From: Centrapalus pauciflorus
Taxonomy: Eukaryota > Streptophyta > Magnoliopsida > Asterales > Asteraceae
Assembly (NCBI GenBank): GCA_020465985.1
Contig: JAANYP010000397.1
Coordinates: 356,298-420,297 of the forward strand
Length of the DNA: 64,000 nucleotides
Direction: 5' to 3'
Shown: positions 57,430-64,000 of the stretch, piece after piece
How positions within the stretch are numbered: position 1 is the stretch's first letter
Layout of the letters: the number at the start of each line of letters is the position of its first letter
Notes under the pieces: generated by a model
Told to the model about the DNA's origin: nothing
Databases searched by the model: none
Seen by the model: the letters and a program-made list of their open reading frames with translations, nothing else
Program-made: the position numbers and the translations under genes

Positions 57430-59331
57430 CTACCCTCTTTCGTAGAAGCCTATGAGCTGATCCCAGATGGCTGTTCTCCACTTTACGGATTGCCTGAAGG
57501 AGTTTTCAAATCTGAATGCAACAAGCTGTTTGACACCCACTTTGTGCAGATCTGATGCTCTTTGAAAGCACCTCTTCTTTGTTAGGGGATCTACAAAAAA
57601 TGCCCCCAGCTCAGGTTCCTCAATCAGCATGTCTTCCTCAAATTCTACTCCTTTGGCCAGGCTATAGTCTACTCCTTCGATCTCTACTGCATAATCACCT
57701 TGTTCAATCATGATCAGGAGTTCCTCCAGCTCTGAATCCTTTCTGTTCCTCTTGGCCTTTATTTTGGGGTAAGTCACTGAGACACCCTTACTTAGTTCTT
57801 CTGAGATCAGGCCAAGATCTTTCACCCTTTCCATCAACTTTTTGACATATGCCCTGATAGTCTTAGCCGTTTCAGACTTAGACTGGCTCAGGACAACTGC
57901 CAACTCTACCCATTCTCTGTATCCCATCTGTGCAATGTCAGTGTAGTCATATGCTTCCAGTTCTGGGCCTGTTGCACCCATTCTGGTTATCTGTAGCTTC
58001 CACTGTTTGCCTTCTCTTGAGATGAGAACAGCTTTGACAATAGATTCCTTAGCAAGTCTTCTGTCAGTTGGTTTCTTTTTGGCTAAGATTTTGCGTCTGT
58101 AGAGTCTGAGAGATGAAGTAGAGGATGGATGTTCTTGAGAGGCGATGAGGGGTTCTGTTTGGACTGGTGGTGAGACTAGGTCAGAAACAGGTGGGTTGGC
58201 ATGTTCCATAGTCCTAGGTGCAACAGAGGCACCAGCCACAAAGGCTTCACTTTCAACAGATGAACCAGGGTGAGAAGCCTGCTCCCCCTCAGCCACAGAG
58301 GCTGATGGAGCAGACTTGGACTTGGCTGTTTTTGCCTTCTTGCTGACAGGCTCAGCTTGAGTCATTTCCACGGCCCTTTTGACAAACTTAGACATGGATT
58401 TGGATTTTCCCTTGGGAGCAGTCACTGGATCCACCCTCACAGTAGAGGGTCCTTCCACCATACCAAGCAACCTTCTCATTGGAGTAGATAGAGGAGACCC
58501 ATTTGGAAGTACAGGGGTGTAGAAAACTCGATTCCCAATCACTGGGAAGACAGCAGTACGTAACATAGGCTAAGAGTTATACAAATGCTCACCACAGACA
58601 TGCTTGAAGATGAGGCTTAGAAACCTTGGATATCGAACAGCAGCTGGATGTGTTTCCTACTGCACTAGGTTCCTCAAATTCATGAAAATCCACCGAGCCA
58701 TGTTCATGTTAGTCACATCTACGAGCTGTTAGACTATTGGGATCTCATCACGGCTAAGCTGGTCAAAGGAACCAACTTTGCTGCTGAAGCACATCGCCAC
58801 AGAGGCAAATAGAAAGCTGTAAGTAGGTGAGAGATCCTTCCTAAACAGGGTGGCTCCAATCTTGGGTTTTGCTACACCATAAAAACGTAGCAGATTTCCT
58901 ATCTGATCATTTTCAGGCTGTGGCTGATCATAAGTTTCAGCCACAGGGAGACGCAGAACTTCCCTGATAAGACCAGTAGTGATCTCAATGGTCTGAGTCC
59001 CATTGAGAATGGTTCCCCTTATGATTTTGGTTGCTGGGTCGTAGGCACAGGTGTACCAAAACTCATATACCATCTCCTGGTACAGGACACCAGGAGTGGC
59101 AGTCATGGCGTAATTTAGAGGGTGAACCTTTAGAAACTCCACCATATCTTCATAACCTTTCCCCACATAGTTTTTGGGAATGGTTAGGTTGGCTATGTAG
59201 TTTGTGGGTTTCAGTGTTAGCATTGTGGTGACGGAAGAGTGTTTCTGAACATCTGCACCAACAGATACTGGTAGAAAGGGGTTGTTTCTGTGAACCATAG
59301 TGAAAGTAGTGTGGATATGAGCACAAGACAC
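57430..59331 (-). pseudogene. Element F third ORF (ORF3), downstream of pol
   Basis: One reading frame of about 634 codons with three in-frame stops (TAA near 58728, then two TAGs before 58566) and no frameshift. N-terminal domain (59331-58729): KHSSVTTMLTLKPTNYIANL, VHPLNYAMTATPGVLYQEMV, TTGLIREVLRLPVAETYD. The C-terminal part (58566-57430) has a Ser/Ala-rich basic linker (KKAKTAKSKSAPS, nuclear-localisation-like), then KKKPTDRRLAKESIVKAVLI and MGYREWVELAVVLSQSKSET. No signal peptide or membrane segment is seen. The N-terminal domain has the same YAxTxxPxxY, FW layout as element E's ORF3, so the two are probably homologous. Function unknown; a nuclear or nucleic-acid role fits better than an envelope. 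Confidence 0.78.
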
Positions 59332-59981
59332 TTAGTCGATTTTAGGGTTCTTTGTAAGTTATGGAAGCAGTAAGGAAAACGAAGATGAAACAGTAGAGAG
59401 GTATTTATAGGGTTTGAGTGTGAGTGGGTATGATAGAGAAAAGTTTGGGTGATTGATTTGAAAAGTTCTTTAACGGAAAATGGAACTGTTGTCCATGTCA
59501 GAACGGTTGTCAGACCACTCGAGCCCTTTTTAGTCATTAACACATGTTAACACACATTATCCGCAGTAATTAAGTTAAATAAATATATAAATTAAGTAAC
59601 CTAATTGTGAAGAAAGGTAATTAAAACTGATGGTTTAAGCTGTTGGTCAAACATGTGAGGAGCAGGGTCATCACAAGCTGTTCACTCTTCAAGCTGTTTA
59701 TTCAACCTTTTCAGCTATGAAAGAATAGGTTGTGTTCAATATCTGACCAGGTTACAAGACAATGTCTTGTATGACAGATTGAGAGAGTGAGCAGGTTGGA
59801 TATTTGATCAATAGACTAGGTTTGAGGTGAACACTGATGTTGTCAAACCTGTTATACACTCAAGCTGTTCAAGTTTTCAGAAATTGGCTAAGTGTAGAAC
59901 ATGCATAGCCTGTTTTACCTAAGCTGTTCTGAGAAACTTGAGCAGTTTGAGACATATAATAACTTAGAACATGTAGGACAC
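59332..59981 (-). other. Spacer between RNase H and ORF3 of element F
   Basis: 650 non-coding bases with repeated aagctgtt (59638, 59678, 59690, 59860, 59919 and others), the same word that is repeated in the LTR. Compare element E's spacer at 36150-36536. Confidence 0.5.
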
Positions 59982-61889
59982 TTAGTCACTTTTATTTAAC
60001 ATGCCCAGCTTATTTACAAGGTAATTAAACGTGTTTTCATCAAGAGGCTTGGTGAAAATGTCTGCAAGCTGTTCATCTGTGGAAATAAAATTTACCTCCA
60101 CATTACCTTTCTGGATGTGATCCCTGATGAAGTGATGTCTGACCTCTATATGCTTTGTTCTGGAATGAAATACTGGATTGTTGGAGATAGCTATAGCACT
60201 TGTATTATCACACAGAATAGGAGTTTTCCTATATACAAGTCCATAGTCTTCAAGTTGATGTTGTATCCATAAAATTTGCCAACAGCAGCTTCCAGCAGCT
60301 ATATACTCAGCTTCAGCAATATAAGTAGAGACTGAGTTCTGCTTCTTGCTACACCAACTTATCAACTTACCACCAAGGAGTTGACACCCACCTGTTGTGC
60401 TTTTTCTGTCTAGCCTGCAACCTGCAAATTCAGAATCTGAATATCCTGTCAGCTCAAGCCTTGAGTCTTTGGGATACCAAAGACCCAAACCTGGTGTACC
60501 CTTAAGGTATCTGAAGATTATTTTTTTAGCAGCTAGATGTGATTCTTTAGGATTAGCTTGAAACCTAGCATATAAACAGGTGGAAAACATAATGTCTGGT
60601 CTACTAGCATTTAAGTATAGCAAGCTCCCAATCATGCCTCTGTAAGCTGTCACTGAAACAGCTTTGCCACTGGCATTTGCATCCAACTTTACATTGGTTG
60701 CCATTGGGGTTTTGATAGGAGAACTTTGATCAAATTTGAACTTTTTCAAAAGATCTAGTATACTTTTTTGATTTATGAAAATTCCATTTGAGGTTTGTTT
60801 AACGTGTAATCCTAAAAAGAAAGTAAGTTCTCCCATCATACTCATTTCATATTTAAACTTCATGAGTAGTGAGAAATTCTTGCATAACTGCTCATTTGTA
60901 GAACCAAATATTATGCCATCCACATAAATTTGAAAAAGCATAATATCATACTTCACCTTCTTTATGAACAGTGTGGTATCCACTTTACCTCTAGAATAAC
61001 CATTGCTCATAAGAAAATCAGTTAGAGTGTCATACCAGGCTCTAGGAGCTTGTTTTAGACCATAGAGGGCTTTGTCCAACTTATAGACAAAACCTGGATG
61101 ATGTTCATTTTCAAAACCTGGAGGCTGCTTAACATAGACTTCTTCTTGCAGCTTGCCATTCAAAAATGCACTCTTTACATCCATTTGAAATACCTTCATG
61201 CTCTTATGAGCATCGCAGGCTAGAAACAAACGAATTGTCTCTAATCTGGCCACAGGAGCAAATGTTTCATCATAGTCAATGCCTTCTTCTTGTCTATAGA
61301 CTTGAGCAACTAGTCTTGCCTTATTTCTAATGACATGACCTTGCTCATCCATCTTGTTCTTGAAAACCCATTTGGTGCCAATTATTGTTTTTCCTTTAGG
61401 AGCAGGGACCAGCTTCCATACTTTATTTCTCTCAAACTGATTGAGTTCTTCTTGCATGGCAGTGATCTAATTGGCATCTTTAACTGCTTCATCGACTTTC
61501 TTAGGCTCCATCAGGGACACAAAGCTAGAAAACATACAAAAGTTTCCCAAGCTGTCCCATCTTGTTTGCACCCCTTTGTTGATGTCACCAACTATTTGAT
61601 CATTTGGGTGACACCTGATCCACTTAGGATCTTGCCTCAATGAGGATTCTCCTAAGTTATCTTCGACAGGTCCTGTTGAGAAGCTCTCAAGATTTTCAGA
61701 CACACTGATATCTTGATCCTGTACACTTGTTAAGCATGACTCTCCAGTGTTGAACATATTAGCAGAGGATCCAGGAAAATCAGCATTGATTGGTTCAGGA
61801 CATGAAGTTGTAAGTATGTCAGTACACTTATTCACACAGGGTGTATCAACATAGTCATCATCATGTCCATCATGATTAGAAGGTTCCAC
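59982..61889 (-). pseudogene. Element F RT-RNase H remnant
   Basis: Copia RT and RNase H, in frame with an upstream acidic linker (61889-61467), from which it is separated by a TAG at 61467-61469 (apparently a former Trp codon). RT: EELNQFERNKVWKLVPAPKG, DETFAPVARLETIRLF, MDVKSAFLNG, LYGLKQAPRAWY. The catalytic YVDD reads YVDG (codon at 60915-60917), which should abolish polymerisation. RNase H: TGYSDSEFAGCRLDRKST, EAEYIAAGSCC, and the end FNYLVNKLGMLNKSD at 59982. The remaining 491 codons from 61457 are open. Confidence 0.92.
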
Positions 61890-63252
61890 TCAGGATGTAG
61901 TGGAAGCTTTTGAGTCCTTTTCTTCATTGATAGAATGCATAAGATCATCAAAGCTGAAATCTCCTGAAACTGATTCAGGAACAGCTTTGGTGGAGGCATT
62001 CCTAGACTCTTCAAAGGTGACATTGATAGATTCATCTATCACCGTTCTCTTGTTGTTGTATACTCTGTAGGCTTTGGAGATAGCAGAATATCCAACAAAC
62101 ACACCTTCATCAGCTTTGGGTTCAAACTTTGCCAGTTGGTCTCTCTGATTCAGAATGAAGCAGGGACATCCAAACACATGGAAGTAGCTAATGTTTGGCC
62201 TCCTCCCTTGGATTAACTCATAGGGAGTCTTGTTGAACCTTTTCACCACCAAGGATATATTTTGGGTAAAGCAGACAGTATTGACAGCTTCAGCCCAACA
62301 TGATGAGGGTAAACCCGATGCACAAAGCATGGTTCTAGCAGCTTCAATGAGAGTTCTGTTTCTCCTTTCAGCAACTCCATTTTGTTGTGGAGTTCTTACA
62401 GCTATGAAAGTTTTGTGAGATCCCTCTTTCTTCACAGAAGTCCTCAAGAGTACTGTTTCTGAATTCAGTAGCATGATCACTTCTAAGCTGCTTTACTTGA
62501 GCAGAGTTCAGCATTTCCATCTTCTTGATAACTCCAATGATTTCTCTAGCAGCCTCTCCTTTTCTCTTTAGAAAGATTGCCCATGTTAACCTGGAGAACT
62601 CATCAACCATTACTAGAGTGTATCTTCTTCCTCCTAGACTTGGAACACTGACTGGTCCAAACAAGTCCATGTGGATTAATAAGAGAGGAGTATCAATAGA
62701 GAAATTATGCTTAGACTTAAAAGATGATTTTCTCTGCTTGCCTTTCTCACAAGCTGTGCAGAGTTTATCCTTAACAAAGGTTATAGAAGGCAAACCTGTT
62801 ACCAACTCTTTCTTACAGAGTTTGTTGATATTCTTGAAGTTCAGGTGTGATAGCCTTTTGTGCCATAACCAGTTCAGGTCTGCATTGCTTCTTGAGATAA
62901 AGCAGGTTTCAGTTGTAGGATCAGCAGATTTCATGTCCACAACATATACACCTTTCTTTCGTTGTGCACACAGCACAACTTTGCCTTGGGGATCCAATAT
63001 GTAACCCAGGTGCTCATCAAAGTTAACCTTGTAGCCAGCATCACACAGTTGACTTATGCTTACAAGATTATGTTTCAGCCCAACCACATAGGCTACCCTT
63101 TTGAATACTGCAGCACCAGCTTGAAGAGTTCCATATCCTTCTGTGGATCCCTGTACATTGTCACCAAATGTGACTTTTGGCCCTTTTTCTAGCCTGAGAT
63201 CACTCAGCAGGTCCTTGCAACCTGTCATATGTCCTGAGCAGCCACTGTCCAA
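61890..63252 (-). pseudogene. Element F protease-integrase remnant
   Basis: Starts with the protease motif DSGCSGHMTG (63246). Integrase zinc finger: LWHKRLSHLNFKN ... CTACEKGKQ (H, H, C, C intact, about 62865-62740). Catalytic Asp segments HMDLFGPVS (about 62670) and LRSDHATEF (about 62485) are followed by a frameshift between about 62480 and 62420. The Glu segment (QQNGVAERRNRTL, about 62385) and the C-terminal part (KTPYELIQGRRPN, FHVFGCPCFIL, KADEGVFVGYS) are in another frame. That frame ends at a TGA at 61890-61892. Confidence 0.9.
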
Positions 63253-64000
63253 GCACCAAATCAGGGATGGTTGCTTGTCCTGCAGAGTGTCATAAGAAAA
63301 TATTAGTTTCTTTTAGGGGAACTCATCATAGGGATGAGTTCTCCTACTTCATCAACATTTGTTGATGGACCATTGATATCCACACTATTATTTCCTATTT
63401 GGATGGTATCAGCTTGGATACCATCCTCATTGACTATGTTACTTCCAACACTGCTCGTTTTTGCAATGATGGAATTAGCAGAGTTAACAGGCCTCATTTC
63501 CTCAGTTTCAGGACAGTCTTTGGTCATATGTGTCTTCTTCTCACACTTATAGAATTTTCTCTTTTTAGCCTTTTTGGAAGAAGATCCTCTAGAAAACATA
63601 TTCTGAATTATTTCTGTTGATTCTGTCAGCAGGTTTAGCAAACTTATTACTGTTTTTAGATGAATCTACAGTTTGAGTGTAAGGCACAATGGCAACAGCT
63701 TTTCCTGTTTCTTCTTTCCTCTTTTTGGGAGGACAGATATCAAACACAGGAAGTTTGATTGGCCTTTGACCTTCCATAGTTTTGAGAAACTTATTCCCAA
63801 ATTTCTCAGGTTGAGCAATGGCTTTGCCTTTGCCCTTATTGAGATGTGATGGATGTTGCCTATCAACATAATCACTGCTTTTGGTCTTGAAAGACTTACC
63901 TTCATCTATAACCAATTTTCCACTATGATTTAAAAACTTATATGAAACCACAGCAGATTTACTTCCAACATGAGACTTACTCCTATTGAAAGCAGGCTGC
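63253..64000 (-). pseudogene. Element F gag, C-terminal part (cut by window edge)
   Basis: Reading leftwards: a Lys-rich region (63951-63660; DRQHPSHLNKGKGKAIAQPE, DICPPKKRKEETGKAVAI), a frame change near 63640, then a zinc knuckle, FYKCEKKTHMTKDC (about 63500-63545), whose first Cys is Phe, and a Ser/Asn-rich linker to protease. PPKKRK is a nuclear-localisation-like cluster. The gag start lies beyond 64000. Confidence 0.75.

Larger units (their letters stand above)
55855..64000 (-). mobile_element. Element F: Ty1/copia retrotransposon with a third ORF, right end outside window
   Basis: Minus-strand copia element: 3' LTR 55855-56962, polypurine tract, ORF3 (57430-59331), spacer, RT-RNase H, integrase, protease and the start of gag up to the window edge. 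Layout is the same as element E, but the sequences are clearly a different family. Broken by single stops and one frameshift, otherwise well preserved, so it is younger than E's coding region suggests for E. Confidence 0.88.

Overview
The window is nuclear DNA from a repeat-rich flowering plant, probably a eudicot; the species cannot be told from the sequence. It is almost entirely transposable elements. I found no host gene I would defend. The evidence is plant-type Ty3/gypsy and Ty1/copia polyproteins, tRNA-iMet-type primer-binding sites (TGGTATCAGAGC) at five LTR boundaries plus one more in an eroded element, a Mutator-like (MULE) transposase, an intron with GT..AG borders, and AT-rich microsatellite-laden spacers. 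Letters A to H below are names local to this report.

Region 1-27.4 kb is a four-level Russian doll. A decayed MULE (minus strand; C-terminal part 2834-3375, N-terminal part 24393-26514) is split by LTR element C (3376-24392, minus, TSD GTAAC). C is a TAT/Ogre-like, probably non-autonomous element with one gag-like ORF. C is split by gypsy element B (4137-21443, plus, TSD GTATC), which is full length but broken by stops, frameshifts and an integrase deletion. B's 5' LTR is split by gypsy element A (5833-14369, plus, TSD TACAG). A is young: its 1.82-kb LTRs differ at only about eight positions and it carries one intact 1563-codon gag-PR-RT-RNase H-INT-chromodomain polyprotein. To the left (1-2833) lies a minus-strand copia deletion derivative whose gag is fused in frame to integrase. 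To the right of the MULE transposase start is a divergent promoter with two TATA boxes, an array of about 70-bp repeats each carrying a 23-nt palindrome, and a small two-exon gene on the plus strand.

Region 27.4-55.1 kb holds two related minus-strand gypsy chromovirus families. Element D (28.7-46.9 kb) has its gag split by a 10.7-kb copia element E (32676-43398, TSD TGTTT). D's left end is a chimeric, deleted LTR. A 2.45-kb solo LTR, H (47172-49624, TSD TCATT), and a further LTR with PBS, G (52700-55104), lie to the right. 49.6-52.5 kb is AT-rich and has no recognisable coding content.

Region 55.9-64 kb is a second copia element, F (minus), cut off by the window edge. E and F both have, between RNase H and the 3' LTR, a large third ORF (about 0.6-0.9 thousand codons, now broken) with shared motifs and nuclear-localisation-like basic clusters. 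The most interesting signals are the MULE divergent promoter with its palindrome array and spliced mini-gene, the series of short hairpins in the LTRs of four gypsy families, and the third ORFs of the copia elements.
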